From Morella rubra (taxonomy: Eukaryota > Streptophyta > Magnoliopsida > Fagales > Myricaceae): DNA of 64,000 nt. The stretch lies in contig CM025853.1 in assembly GCA_003952965.2 (NCBI GenBank), forward strand, positions 27,324,031 to 27,388,030. Direction: 5' to 3'. Made by a program: the position numbers and the translations under genes. A model generated the notes under the pieces. It ran no database searches and was not told the origin of the DNA. It was given only the letters and a program-made list of their open reading frames with translations. Shown here piece after piece: positions 34,849 through 46,837 of this stretch (position 1 is the first letter of the stretch; each line of letters begins with the position of its first letter).

Positions 34849-36313
34849 TTACATTTCACTCTTCAGTGGAACTGTTGCATTGAATTCAGCAAAGATATCC
34901 CAGTTTCTTTCTCCACCGAAATTGAGGTTATATTTAGGCTGTTTGTATGGGAAGAACAGACCAAAGTTTTTCTCCAAGTCTGGCTGTTTCTGGTTCTCAT
35001 CAAACATGGCAAACAGGTAAGTCTCTATAGCTCTGCCAGGCCTCTTTGGTGTACCCCCTTTGACATGCCGGATCAAATTCGAGTAATAAGTACGGGCATT
35101 ATCAACTGAGGTAGCAAACCCACCTGCTGATGGCCATCCACTCTCTGAGACAACTACCTCCAATGAAGCCCCTCCAGCCCTCTCAAGAGCCGAGTACAGT
35201 GAGTCCAACATGGCATCAAAAAGATTTCGGTACCCACGCTGGCCATCCCATACCACAACCGATGGGGAAGTGAACAAAGCATAGGGAAGAGAAATATCGC
35301 GTGGGTTTCCAGCATAGCTGAAGTAAGTGTATATATTGGCTAGTAATGGCGACTTAGCAGACACTAGGAAGCCGATGATAGGGTCTAAATATTGCCTAAC
35401 ATCACCCCGGAATGCCCCTTGTGATGGAGGGTAGGAGTTTCCTATCAAGGTCATGTCAATGGCAGTTGAAACCTTGATTTGGTCCTGGAGGCCAGCTGAT
35501 CTAATGGCATTGTAGATGTTCTGCATGGCAGGGAGAACAAACTGAGCCATCCAAGCCGTGCCTCCATTGACAGGACTCACTTCATTTCCAACTGCAATGT
35601 ATCGAATTCTGACGCTTGGCCAGAAGTTTCGTACATTTCTTTGCACCCATGACTGCGCATTGGACGGGTTACTGGCCAGGCCCTGGAGGTCTGAGTTTGG
35701 AACACCCAGCATGAGTTCAATATTAGAGCCTCTAAGGGCTTGTAAAGCTGCTTGGTTCGGATCATAGATTCTCATACGCTTGATGTTGTTTGATCTATAG
35801 AGACCTATAACTTCTGGCGCGGATGGCAGATTGTTGCCGAGCATTCCATAGCAAACGCCAATCGATTGCGCACCTGCAATTCCAAAATTTTAGTATTTAT
35901 GAATCGATGTATACTACTGTTCTGATTATATTCTCCCATGCACTGTCCCCCAAAAGACAACTTCTGCAGGTTCGAAACATAACTGGCTAAAGCTATCAAC
36001 ATGGCTGCATATATGTATGTCTAGGAGCAAACCTCGTACAAATCAGACCTTACGGGACAAGAAAAACTTGTTCAGATTATAGGGAAGATATTAATTTCAG
36101 GCTTTCTAGGGTCCATACGTGGCTTTTGACGCTGATACTCATTCATGTTCCTAAAGTTAGTGAAATTGAGACACACATGCATTTACAGACAGAAAAAAGT
36201 GAGCAGAGAGGAGAGAGGAGACCTGTTGTGCCAAGGTTTGACGCCATGAATCCCAGAAAAAGCACGACAGCAGCCATTAACGATCTGTTGCTTGTTCCAA
36301 AGAATGTAGCCAT
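34849..36313 (-). CDS. Class I-like beta-1,3-glucanase (GH17), probably vacuolar
   Basis: Two minus-strand exons, 36313-36223 and 35873-34849, join in phase to 371 residues, the classic GH17 layout with an intron inside the signal-peptide end. Residues 1-30 form a signal peptide; the mature start is near [16 protein letters not shown]. Catalytic residues are visible: the acid/base Glu about residue 128 in VGNEVSPV and the nucleophile Glu about residue 274 in [10 protein letters not shown]. There is no X8/CBM43 domain. The end [17 protein letters not shown], with an N-glycosylation site, resembles the C-terminal vacuolar-sorting extension of class I basic glucanases. It hydrolyses beta-1,3-glucan (callose, fungal wall) in defence. 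Two upstream in-frame Met codons (36334, 36328) are alternative starts. Confidence 0.94.
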
Positions 36314-36391
36314 CGGGAAGAAAACCATGCACAAATCAAGTAAGCTTTGAAAGCTTGTACTAACTTGTCATCCTGGTCCATTTCGGTTCCT

Positions 36392-36398
36392 TATATAG
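36392..36398 (-). promoter_or_regulatory. Probable TATA box of the glucanase gene
   Basis: On the minus strand the sequence CTATATAA lies about 80 bases before the chosen start codon, a usual distance for a plant TATA box plus short leader. No transcript data back it. Confidence 0.6.
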
Positions 36399-36399
36399 A

Positions 36400-37492
36400 C
36401 GTTATAGAAACTTACAGTTGCCTAACTCTTATCCCACTCCTTAAATTATTGATCATTTTCATGGCAGTCTTTGTTTACCGGTTCAATGTTCATTCGATCG
36501 ATCCCAGATCATTTTCGTGTCCTCCTTGGCTCCTTCCTCTTTTTAGAGAGTAGATAAGATGTCACTGTCTGGAATTGGATGAATTTTCTTGCATAAAAAA
36601 AAATTGAAAACTATGAACATCGGTAAAGGGACAGCCATGAAACAGAGTATGTAATGAGTGGTGCTCTATGTTAGTCAATGATATCGTCGCCCACCAGCTA
36701 GACTCGAGGCCTTCTTGGGCGCTTTGCATGCCTTATCTTGCTTTTCCAATGGAAATCCCACCAAGTGATCCTCATCCAAGACTCCTATACTATAGAATGC
36801 ATCATGGCGTTGGTCCATTGAATATGCCTAGGGGCTAGGGTGATACCGCGATACGGGAAGTCGTTATCTACGAAACCAAAACGACACCAATTACGTGACT
36901 GTCCATCTCATGACTTTTGGTGTAATTTAAGCCTTTTGTACATGCCATGATAAATGCATTTGGCTTTTTCTCAATGACACCACACGGCGGCTTCAATGAA
37001 GATGATTAATTGAACACGTGAAAGTGATATGTTAAAAGAAAACATAATAATTCCAAGGGGCAGACCAAAGACCAGCAAGCATATTGGATGAGTGTTAATG
37101 GAAGGATGCCTAAAATAAGTCAAATTGAATGAAAGGTCACAGCACAACAATTTCCCTCGACTGGCCCCTCAGTTTGTTTTCCCTGTTGGCCAAGAAGTGA
37201 AATTTTCAGAACCTAAGTTTTAGCCTTCTGGCAAATCTTTCGTGACAGAATTAATGCTAACATAGCGTTTAATTTCAAATTTTTGTTAAAATTTTATTAA
37301 AATTTTGTTGTTAGTGTTAAAAATAAGATAATATTAGAATTGGTGAAAAGTATAAAAGTAAAAATAAAATTTTGAAGTTTGTTTGGATAAAATAAAAAAA
37401 GTAATAAAATTTTATTAAAATTCCAAGTTGAGGGTAAACCTACTGATCCAAAATTTACCCCACAAGGGTCGCAACTTTTTATAGATTATGAT
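36400..37492. other. Glucanase promoter region and AT-rich spacer
   Basis: Upstream of the minus-strand glucanase. TTGAC cores (candidate WRKY sites) occur on the minus strand near 36673 and 37117, as expected by chance or for a defence gene. AT-rich repeats with AAAATTTTATTAAAATTTT lie at about 37260-37430. No coding sequence. Confidence 0.35.
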
Positions 37493-37493
37493 T

Positions 37494-37618
37494 CTCTCTA
37501 ATTTGTTGTCTGAATTAAATGGTTCAATTTAGAAAGAAAAAGACACAATATATGGATCCACATATATCTATCTCTCTCCTAATTAGACCATTCAATTCAG
37601 ACAACAAATTATAGAGTC
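37494..37618. repeat. Foldback MITE, short copy
   Basis: The left arm CTCTCTAATTTGTTGTCTGA and the right arm ending AGACAACAAATTATAGAG are inverted matches over about 37 bases with a roughly 50-base loop. It is the same family as 43211-43491. Confidence 0.75.
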
Positions 37619-38100
37619 CACTTTTTACTCAAAGGACAATTTGGGCTATGCTTCTTCATCATAAAATAATATAAAAAACAAGTGGATTTTTTACCTCTTC
37701 TCTTTTTATTTCTTTTTCTTTTTCCATTAACATGAAGGACAGCAGTATTGTGTTATGTGTATGCTTTTCTAATAAGTCCACTTTCCGAACTTACAATCCG
37801 TACAATAATTAACTTTGTCCTCAACATTCTTACAGAATAATGCTTCTTTAAATTCCCTTATATACACCAACAAAGGTTCGTGGGTTTTCTGTAAGAATCC
37901 AGTCAGGTCGAGGACAGAATTCAATGTTCATATGTAAATTGAACCAATCTAGATTTGTACGTACAACGAGGAGGTTACAGTAGATTAAACAAGAAACATT
38001 AACATTCATATAATATCCTAATAACATCTGCTCCAACCCCATCAAGAAATTACTGGCACTACTCAGGAAGAGGAACTCATCAGAGGCAGAGATCACGTCC
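37619..38100. other. Spacer and 3' flank of the SHG1-like gene
   Basis: No gene recognised. The part from about 37850 is likely the 3' UTR of the minus-strand SHG1-like gene. Confidence 0.45.
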
Positions 38101-41100
38101 TCATGTTTGCGCACTGGATGATGGCACTAGATGAACCTCATCAGGCATGGCTGGGGGATTGCTGGTTAAATCCACAACTTTATCCACTCTGCCATCCATA
38201 CTCATCTCACTGAGACTCCTCTTCTTTGAAGAAGAAGGGTTTATTTTCTCCTCTTTCTCTGCTGCCCCTCCACTGCTCGTAGGAGAAAATAAAGGAGGCT
38301 CACGGCCACTTAACCGACAGAAGACTCTTTCAACAGTTTCATTAATTTCCTTCCCAAGCCCATCATTGTCTAAAATCAACTCCCAGACTGATTTAGAGGC
38401 CCTCTCGAGCACTGGAGTTCTGCACAAAAATTTATATAGAAGTTGCTTGTTACCTCTGTGCTCACAGAATTGGTAGGCAACCTACCCCTTGAAACCGTAA
38501 AATGTCACAAAATCACGATTTTATGGTAGAATGACTCATCATCCTATTCCAAAGAGAATACAATATTCAAACTAGGATTCAGCTGAAAATATCCAAAGGA
38601 AAGCTCATCCATCACAAAGAATGTGAAGGATTCAAAGGTCTTGGAGCCACTTCGAAAGGCAAAACGACACTTTGGGAAAAATAATCCTCTGTTAGTTAAG
38701 GGAGAACATGTACTACTTTACTACCACTGTCAGTCAGTAGACAGTAGCATGAGTTCTTCAGCGGACGCTCCTTTTTCACAAAAAAAGTTACTAGCCTAAA
38801 GGACAATCAAGCACTAATCACATAATGTGCACAATTTGCAAGGGCACACACACACCCAAAATAAATACGAATCAACACAACTGCTTACTCCAGCTCCTGT
38901 CGGAGTGCATCAAACAGCTCTCTCTTTGTCTGTTTCTCTGCACCGGGGGTGTTAAGAACTTTACTTTGTTCCACCATCGTGATAGTGGTTTTCTTCAGTT
39001 CCTCCTATATATCAGAGAAAAATAGATATAAACCTGGTGTGAGGTCTTTCTCAAACATCAGTTGATCACAGTAACAAGGCAGGCAAGTAAATATGTAAAG
39101 GATTCTCATAATTTGATAACAGAAAACCTCCAAAACAAGTACATTTCATTATAAGCTAATTGCAAAACCACAAATAATTAATGCATTACAGTTCATCAAA
39201 ATGTTGCATTGGGCTCCAACATCACCACTTTAGATTTCATGAAATATCTGAGCATTCAAACTACTAGAAAGAAGGGAGGATGCTGCATCACCTAGGAGAT
39301 GAAAGACCAAAAACATCCTTCATGATTTACACGCAGTAAATCAATATGCGAAACAAATAAATGACTCAAGGAACAAACTAATTTGTGAAACCTCTCCAGG
39401 GGGTTGAAAACAGTGATTTAAGCAGGATATCCATTAATATAGGCACAGAAAGTCCAACTAATAAAATGTCCACTTAATTCCTCTCCATCAACAGTATAGC
39501 AAAGGGGGCGACTCTATGAACTACCAATCATCCATTCATAGGGTGGAGGATCCACCACAACTCTGACAGGATTTGGTTCCAAACAATCTACAAGAAATAT
39601 TGTCAACTCCATTTGCAAAGCTCAAAATGTAAACAAAGCCTCTCAAATCTGGAAGGTCATTATGAAAACGAGAGACTTGCTTCAGAAAGGTGCCTGCTAC
39701 TCGTGGGTAAGGGACAAGGCAATGATGCTTGGTGCAACCCTTATACCATTAACTTCAAGGTTTCAAGCCGAGACCACAAGAAGGAATTTCCACTCAAGAA
39801 AATTTCCACTCAAGGTTCCAACCCTTGTATCATTCCATGTCCAATGATGCTTGCATTTGTCCGGTAAGCCAAACCTGCAAGAAAACTGTGGAGCAAGATT
39901 CCTCAATTGCAATTTCTCGAGGTTCTTTGGAGAGAGTCCCTCTGGCTATCCGCATTCATCTATTCGCTACTAACTCCATTGCAAATTGGATCAGGATAAT
40001 TCTTAACCCTATTCAACTTCTTAATATCAATCCTGATGAAACTCTCCATCTTGACGTAACCTAGTTCATGAGGAATAAGGTAGCACATGGCCAAAATGTA
40101 CAAGATACTCTTCATCTAGACATCTCCCAGTTAACAACGAATAAAGTAATACGTGGCCAGAATGAACCAGATACTCTCCATCTACTCAACTAAGTCAGAA
40201 GGATCTACAAGTTTGACTAATAAAGTAGACTGGGTTCGCACTCTCGAGGGTTATTCAAAAACCAATCCCATTGTAGCTGTTCGAGATGGATAGTCCATAC
40301 AAGTGGCTGTATGCCGAGGCCACCAAGCAAACCTTCTCCATGCCTGGACAAGAAAACTGACCCCAGACAACGCCACAGTTGGAGAAGTTCATGCAACCCT
40401 CCTTGCCGTTTCTAAAGCGACTAACCGAGGAATGAACGAGCTTTGCATTGGAGAGACTCACTCATCGGAGTGTATGCCAGTGCCATCCAACCCCCCCCCC
40501 CCCCCCCCCCCTAAAACAAAAACAACACACACACACACACAGACAAACCTTCTCCGGGTCTAATTGACAATTAAACCAACCCTCTATCTCTTCTATATAA
40601 TATTCGAGCAGAAAAAATAAAATCTACTCCTTGGACCCACAACCAGCAAACCATGCAGAAGCCTTTATAACCTTAAGAATGGTAAAACCAAATGCACACC
40701 CTATTGAGTCACAAGCTCACTGACGAGTCAGCTAGTAAGGCGCAGCAGTCTTCTGTTACTAGTGTTGCTACAAAGAATGTTAGTTCTTTTGTTTTACACG
40801 TAGACAGAACTTTCTATTATGAATGCTGACATCAGCACATATTGTTAGCATTCAGTTTGTAAGCTTCGTTTTATTCTTTGCTGGTTGTCTATAAATACTA
40901 GCTTGATGTACAGATTCTAGTTGTTGAATACAAGCACAGAAATTCTCCAAATGCATTCTCCTCAACTCAACTGCTAAAGCTTTCGCTTCTGATACACCCA
41001 TGAGCCGGTGGGAGAGAGAGAGAGAGGGAGGGGGGGGGGGGGGGGTTTGCAGCAGTGGAAGAGGGATCCAAATATCTCTCAAGTGATAGATAGCATACAA

Positions 41101-41738
41101 AGGCAGTGAAAAATGTTCTTTGATCCCTTCTACACACCAAGTGCATATCCCTACAAAAATGCCACTTAAAAGAAAAACAAATAAAACGAATCGATGAACA
41201 GAGCTGCCTAACCTTCTTTACCCCAATCATGCTAACGTTAGACAAAGAACAAGTGAAGTACAAGGCCAACACATTACCCTTCGGCCTTCACAACCTAAAC
41301 TCAGGGACTCTAATCACTCTCTTAACGCATTGAAGTCGTCATATTCTTTCCCAATGGCCCCAATTGAACACACCGCAAAATAGACAACGTTTCTCTCCAA
41401 CACCAATCTAAAAAACCAATCTCAACTCAGCTAGACAAAGCGTAAATCCCAACTGCTCCTTGTTGGCCCGCCCGTCCAATTAAAGAACCACAAACCGAAC
41501 ACGTTATGCTGCAAGTTTATTTAAACCCACGACAAACAACGCCCTAACAATTGAGACCCCTTGAACAAACTGCAAGGGGAAAAATAAGTTGAAAATTGGG
41601 AACGCTATAGAAAGTGGGAACTGATGCGCTTACATTGGCTTTGAGCTGGTTGATGATCTTGAGTCGGAGTGTATCAATAGTACCATCGTTCATCAACGAC
41701 TCCAGTACGTCCTCTGGTGATATCACAGAGGAACCCAT
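38101..41738 (-). CDS. SHG1/BOD1-like protein (COMPASS-associated)
   Basis: Three minus-strand exons, 41738-41634, 39004-38889 and 38419-38101, join in phase to 179 residues. The N-terminal two thirds show the BOD1/SHG1 helical domain: EDVLESLMNDGTIDTLRLKI, KQTKRELFDALRQELE, TPVLERASKSVWELIL and ETVERVFCRLSGREPPLF. The rest is a Ser-, Lys- and Glu-rich low-complexity tail. Yeast Shg1 belongs to the Set1 H3K4 methyltransferase complex; a nuclear chromatin role in plants is inferred from the domain. The 2.6-kb intron 1 carries an antisense LINE remnant and simple repeats. Confidence 0.93.
39450..40480 (+). mobile_element. Degenerate LINE (RT C-terminal and RNase H-like pieces) in SHG1-like intron 1
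   Basis: Plus-strand frames, antisense to the host gene, give the pieces LLQKGACYSWV and VGKGQGNDAWCNP (frame-shifted), typical of the zf-RVT region of plant L1 ORF2. Farther on, VGEVHATLLAVSKATNRGMNEL resembles an RNase H domain. Stops and shifts abound. Edges are approximate; no target duplication or poly-A tail could be fixed. Confidence 0.6.
40491..40541. repeat. Poly-C run followed by (CA)n microsatellite
   Basis: About 21 C residues at 40491-40511, then A-rich sequence and CACACACACACACACA near 40526-40541. A complementary-type G run occurs at about 41031-41045 in the same intron. Lengths are uncertain in any assembly. Confidence 0.8.
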
Positions 41739-43210
41739 TCTGGGATCCCTGTTGATAATTTCACGCCGCGGAGTAGAGCTATTTCAGAAAGCAACAAATT
41801 AAAAACAAGAGTAGTACACTGCTTAAAAACAAACAATCGAGCCGTTTTCTGGGAAGGTACTGGTAATTGTGTTATTATTTAATACCCATTCTATGCGGCT
41901 GACATCAAGAGGACAGCCGCTGTTTACGAACCAAAATTTTGACCAGAAATATTGTCCACTTCAAAAATTTTATCCGTAAAGATAGTAAACTTACATTATT
42001 AAAATTTTATTTTTATTTAACATATTTTAAATTTTTATTTTTATTTTTATTTTTAGTACTCATTCACTAATTTTAGTATCACATCTTTTTTTAACACCAC
42101 CACAAAATTTTGATAAAATTATCTATTTTATCCTCTTCAATAATTTTTAATTTTAAAATTATCTATTTTTATTAATCATCTCTTATATTATAATAAATAT
42201 AAAAATTCATTTGAATCATTTTTTTAATTTTTTTTTACAGATGCTTATAAAATATTACTTATTATTATTTTTTAAAAAATTTAATAAAATCAAATCTATC
42301 TTAATTTTTATAGTAGTTTTTTTCCATAAAATTATGGTTGACTTATGTTGGCAGACCAGTTCATGGGCCAGGTGCTCGTACGCCCCAACAAATCCTGTTT
42401 TCATTCGGGCCTGTTCACATTCCATTGTTCCCATCCTGTACTGTGCTACAAGTCGTTGGTAAGGAGAAACCGAAGGTATTTACTAGGCAGCACGTAGATT
42501 ATGCTGTGGAACATAAAAATATTCTCTAAAATGCGATAAACAGGATGAACAGAGACAAAAAAAGGTCCGATTGGACACATACGGGAGTGTTTAGAGCCTC
42601 GAACGTAGTGGATAAACCACGTTTGAGAAGATTTTATTATGGTGTAATATCTCCAATAAGTTACGTAAAAAAGATACACCTCTAACAGCATATTTGAGGA
42701 AATAGTGTGAAGATTCTTGGTTAAATTATTGGTACAGTTTTTGTCTATATTAATTTTTAACAAATCAAATTTTAAAATACAACTTTAAACTGTTAAGTTC
42801 ACATAATCAATTTTTCAAATATATGAATCTTTTTGTCCATAAAAAATTAGCTAGAGGATCGATATGAATTTGAGATTAAAATATTCATTTTTAGAGCCTA
42901 CTTTGAATCTTGTCCCATTTGTGAGCTTAATTTTGTTAGACAAGAAGAGCTATATATCTACAAATTGGATCTCATTTAAAATTGTGCCTTAGAGACTACT
43001 TTTGTTAAAATTTGAATGCCGCACATATCCATAATTAATCCAAAATGGTTTTGAATCTCATAAAGGCAGAAGGTTGCTTCGAAAAAAAATATGTGTGCTA
43101 AATCCTTGCTGAAATCATCTATGGCTAGAAAAAAAATCAAGATCACTTTTGCCCAAATACAATTTTAAAAATTGAAAAAGGAAATAATTTAGACCAAAAT
43201 TAAGGAATTA
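41739..43210. other. Intergenic AT-rich DNA
   Basis: The promoter of the SHG1-like gene comes first. AT-rich DNA dominated by ATTTTTATTTTT words follows (about 41990-42330), then a less biased patch at about 42340-42530 with no recognised coding content. Confidence 0.4.
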
Positions 43211-43491
43211 GGATCCATTCCAATTTGCTGACTGAATTGGATGATCCAATTTGGAAAGAAATAGACAAAACATACGAGTCGCAGTTAATACTGTCCATAT
43301 TAATTACCGAACATTGTGGACCCTATCATTAGACACTATAACTTATATGAGTCTATAGCATTCATTATTATTCATATTAATTAGTGGGCAGTATGAACTC
43401 TATTATGAAATAATATAGTGTTTATCTTTCTTTAAATTGGATCATCTAATTTGGACATCAAATTAGAGATAATCTCTATCCAAAATCAAGT
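43211..43491. repeat. Foldback MITE, long copy
   Basis: The left arm (GGATCCATTCCAATTTGC.. to ..GATGATCCAATTTGGAAAG) is an inverted match, with indels, of the right arm ending CAAATTAGAGATAATCTC. Arms are about 55-60 bases with a loop of about 160 bases. Shared phrases with 37494-37618 define one family. Confidence 0.72.
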
Positions 43492-44214
43492 CATTCTCAT
43501 TATAAAATATATTTCGAAAATTATTCAAATCGGTTGCATACATGGGTATCTTATTTTAGAATCACGCAAATATCTTTTATTTTTGTCCCCAAGATTGTAG
43601 AAGGGAGCAATTAGAGCTAGCAATCCTTCCCGAGCGTAACTATTGTAGCAGCTAATGAGCCATTCAAACTGCGCATGGACTGATTATGTGCCTGGAGACA
43701 AGTGCTCTCGCAAGGATTTAGTCATAGCCTGACCCCTAGTCCCACCAACTGTTTAGTGAAGACGTATTTAGCAACACATATGGAGGACGTAAAGTTTGAA
43801 CCTAGAGCATCTAAGCTACGTGTACTTTTACCCGTGGGTCACCACTGTTGGTGTAGCGGCACGAATATCTGCTTGGCGAGAATTGTGGCAATTCAAAATT
43901 GCGTATTATGCAAAAAAAAATGCTGAAAATTCTCGTACTTTCCAAACGGATGAGTCTGGAGTATCCCATGTCAGCTCGCAAGTTCACATTTCGATCTTTC
44001 GCAGCAACAAACTCCAGCGACTTAATTCGATACGTGCAGCGAGAAACCGTTCCACGCATCTCGTGTTTACTTATGCGTTACTTCTAATGGACCTGCCGCT
44101 GGAATTTCTCCTGGTCACACAACAAAAACAAAAAAAATCCTAGAATCGTTTTCTAGTGGTAAAATATTATTGTATTCGAGAATCAAGTACGAGATTGATA
44201 GCCTCGACGTGGAA

Positions 44215-44402
44215 ATGTTTGAGAGTAAAATTTTTTATCTCAATAAAATAATTATTTAAAATTTTATTTATTTTCATCAAATCATCAATTTTAATTTTAA
44301 ATAAATATAAAAAATTTATTCAAATTATCTCTCACTTCACTTTTTTACTAATTCTAACACTTCAAAATTTTTTACCGTTCTAAAATTTTTACAATTAAAC
44401 AT
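44215..44402. repeat. MITE with ATGTTTgA..AAAATTTT ends
   Basis: About 188 bp. The left end ATGTTTGAGAGTAAAATTTT pairs with the right end AAAATTTTTACAATTAAACAT as an imperfect inverted repeat of about 20 bp. The AT-rich interior includes TCACTTCACTTTTTTACTAA, resembling the 6840-7038 MITE, to which it may be distantly related. Confidence 0.6.
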
Positions 44403-44783
44403 CAACCACAAAAATAATAAAAAAAATTATTAAAGAGATAAAGATTTAAATAATTCGACTTAAAAAACTTACATCAACTATAAAAAAAAAAACTCCTTTA
44501 CAATTATATTTTATATTATGAATCAGTATTAATACAAGGTAAAACTCTCTCTACATAAAAGTTTTTAAAAAGAATATTCTCATATTTAAACTGAGATCCC
44601 TAATATCTTAGTAACAGTAATATAGGCTTAGAAAAAAAAATAGTAACAATAATATAGTATTAAAATTTATAGGCCAATTATAATATTAGAAAGAGTATTT
44701 CATATATAATGGAGTGTTGCGTTTATGCATCAAATCAGTTACTTAAAGAACAATTTTTTTGTTGTTTGTCAGAAAAAAATGTT

Positions 44784-44843
44784 AGTACTTTGGAAGAATT
44801 AGCATAACAGTCGAGTACTTCGGAAGAATTAGCATAACAGTCG
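44784..44843 (+). repeat. Two tandem 30-bp repeats
   Basis: AGTACTTTGGAAGAATTAGC continues to CATAACAGTCG and is repeated at 44814 with a single T-to-C change. It is a local duplication in the distal upstream region of the BRWD-like gene. Confidence 0.88.
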
Positions 44844-45099
44844 CGCAAACCAACTACGTGACGGTCATATTATTATGGTTTTCTATTTAGAGTTCCGACG
44901 AGAGATTAACAAGTTAAGTCAAAGTGCCGCCGTCCAGTTCCTTATTTGGATTTTTAATGAAAGAGCAAAGCGTTCCGAACGGTAAAACAAGCCAAAAACA
45001 CGTCATCGTTTTTGTGGTGCTGTTTATACACGCGACCCAAACTCGCGTGCGGCACCGCCCACAGCTCGTCGATATGTTTCGTGGGATATTTCATTTTTA

Positions 45100-46832
45100 G
45101 TTATTTTTTGCTTTTATTCGTACGCATCCCGGCAGGAAGAGTGGCCGTAAAGGATTGAAACGCTTCGTTTTCATCTCCTTTGTGTTCGTTTTCTCTCCGC
45201 CCCTCGGTCTCTCCCCCACCGGTGTAGAAAATCCAAAAACAAAAGTCTGACGCGCAGAGCTCCCTCCCAGAATCTAAAATTAATCCGCATCTTGGTGCGT
45301 GTTTCGCACTCGCTAATCCCTGTTTCGCGTTTCTTTTTTTCCAATCACGGAAACTCTGCGGTCCCTCGATCCCCATTCTCTACCACCCTCCAATCCACCA
45401 AAAACCGGCTATACACTACGCCGCCGATACGAAACTTGTCTTTTTCCCCTCCCGAAACCAACTCATTGAAGGTAACCTATTTCCGGAGAAACGTTTCTCG
45501 TTACCTTTTCTTATTGATTAACGTTTTGGTAACTATTCAATAACTCTTCTGCATGTATTTGACTTATCTCGATTTTATTTGTGTAATAATCTCTCCGTAC
45601 TGCAAAGTGCGTATTGATATTGAATTAGGGTTTTTATTTTGGTGCCGCAGAGACGGCATTATGAATTCCTGGAGCTCAGGGTTGCAAAAGAGTAGGAGAA
45701 ACTTTCTTGTTTCCTCGGATTCCCCATTTGGTTAAATTCTGTGGTCCATTGAAAAGGTTTTCATTCTTTCTGAATTCTCTTTTTCTTGTTCTTTTTGTAC
45801 ATTGCACAGAGAGCGACAATTGCTTGTATCTTTCACATGTATCAATTGCTTGCTTAAAACACTCGTAACATTTAAGGCACCTTAACATGAGAAGTAGGTT
45901 GTGAAATGGATTCGGGAAAGAAAATATTTACCTAATGGCATAATAAATAAATGTCAGTTTATTCAAATTAGGAGATGTCAACAGGTTGTCAAATTTTTTT
46001 TCGCTGCTTGGCCTTACTTGATGCATTTTTTGCCCCGCACAATTGTCAATCGGGGTTTTTCCTTGCTGAGATTTAGTACTTCGAATGATGAACCTCAATA
46101 GGTACTTTATTATCGTTTTGGCAGGTCTTAGGGCTTTTGGAGATATTTCTTATTTGCGTGGTAGTATTGCATCCAATTTTAAATGGAGCTCAAGAATTTG
46201 CACTAGTAATTGGATCAATCCAATAGTCTTTAAAGTGTTTAATTTAGCAAGTTTTTGTTTATGGCAAGTCATGCTGGAGGTGTATTTAATGGGTCAACTC
46301 CGCGTACTCATTTCTGCTCAATTGGTATAGATTTAATATGCTGTGCCTGGCAATGTAAAAGCTTCTCCATGTTAGACAGTTTAGACATAAAAAACTTGTT
46401 TCCTTCAGAGGTATGTTTAATTCGCATTGCTCTAATTGAATTTCCTTTGTCTGTTAGTACATAAACGAGTTGCGTGTTTCGAACTTTGTATGTAAAACAT
46501 TCAAATTCCTATTTAGAGTAGAGCAGCTAATTCTAGATAGGAATAAAGTTCTCACTAATGACAATAAAAAAGTACAAATAAAAATTCTCATTCAATGGTA
46601 GCCAAAAACAAATTGGTCACTATGACTTCAATAGAAAAAAACCATAAAGTCTTGGAGGGGTGAAGAGAGAGAGAGAGTGAGAGAGGCAGAGCGAGAGCGA
46701 GAGTGAGAGTGAGAGAGCCAGAGTGAGAGGTCATGTGTTTTCTTTTTATTCTTCTATGTGTATTGTGATATATTGTGACTGCAGTTGAGGGCTGTATTGT
46801 GAATTCTTACTAATCCCTTCTAGATGTTACAG
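45100..46832 (+). other. 5' UTR exon and first intron of the BRWD-like gene
   Basis: A GC-richer leader (about 45150-45471) ends in a good donor (GAAG then GTAACC, 45472). The matching acceptor TTACAG ends at 46832, five bases before the start codon. The intron includes a GA-rich microsatellite at about 46660-46730. The exon start is not defined. Confidence 0.6.
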
Positions 46833-46837
46833 GAAAT

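Larger units (their letters stand above)
43492..45099. other. Intergenic region upstream of the BRWD-like gene
   Basis: Contains the MITE at 44215 and the 30-bp repeat at 44784, described separately. The open frames at 43702-44143 show no family resemblance and overlap one another, so I do not call a gene. The last 200 bp turn GC-richer toward the BRWD promoter. Confidence 0.4.

Noticed and set aside
40754..40996. Possible short copia-type solo LTR (TGTTAC..ATACA, with CTATAAATAC)
   Set aside because: The ends and TATA-like box look right, but the 5-bp flanks (TCTTC and CCCAT) do not match and there is no second copy in the window.
43702..44143. Overlapping plus-strand frames of 74 and 115 codons
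   Set aside because: No family resemblance, no splice support, and they contradict one another in frame.
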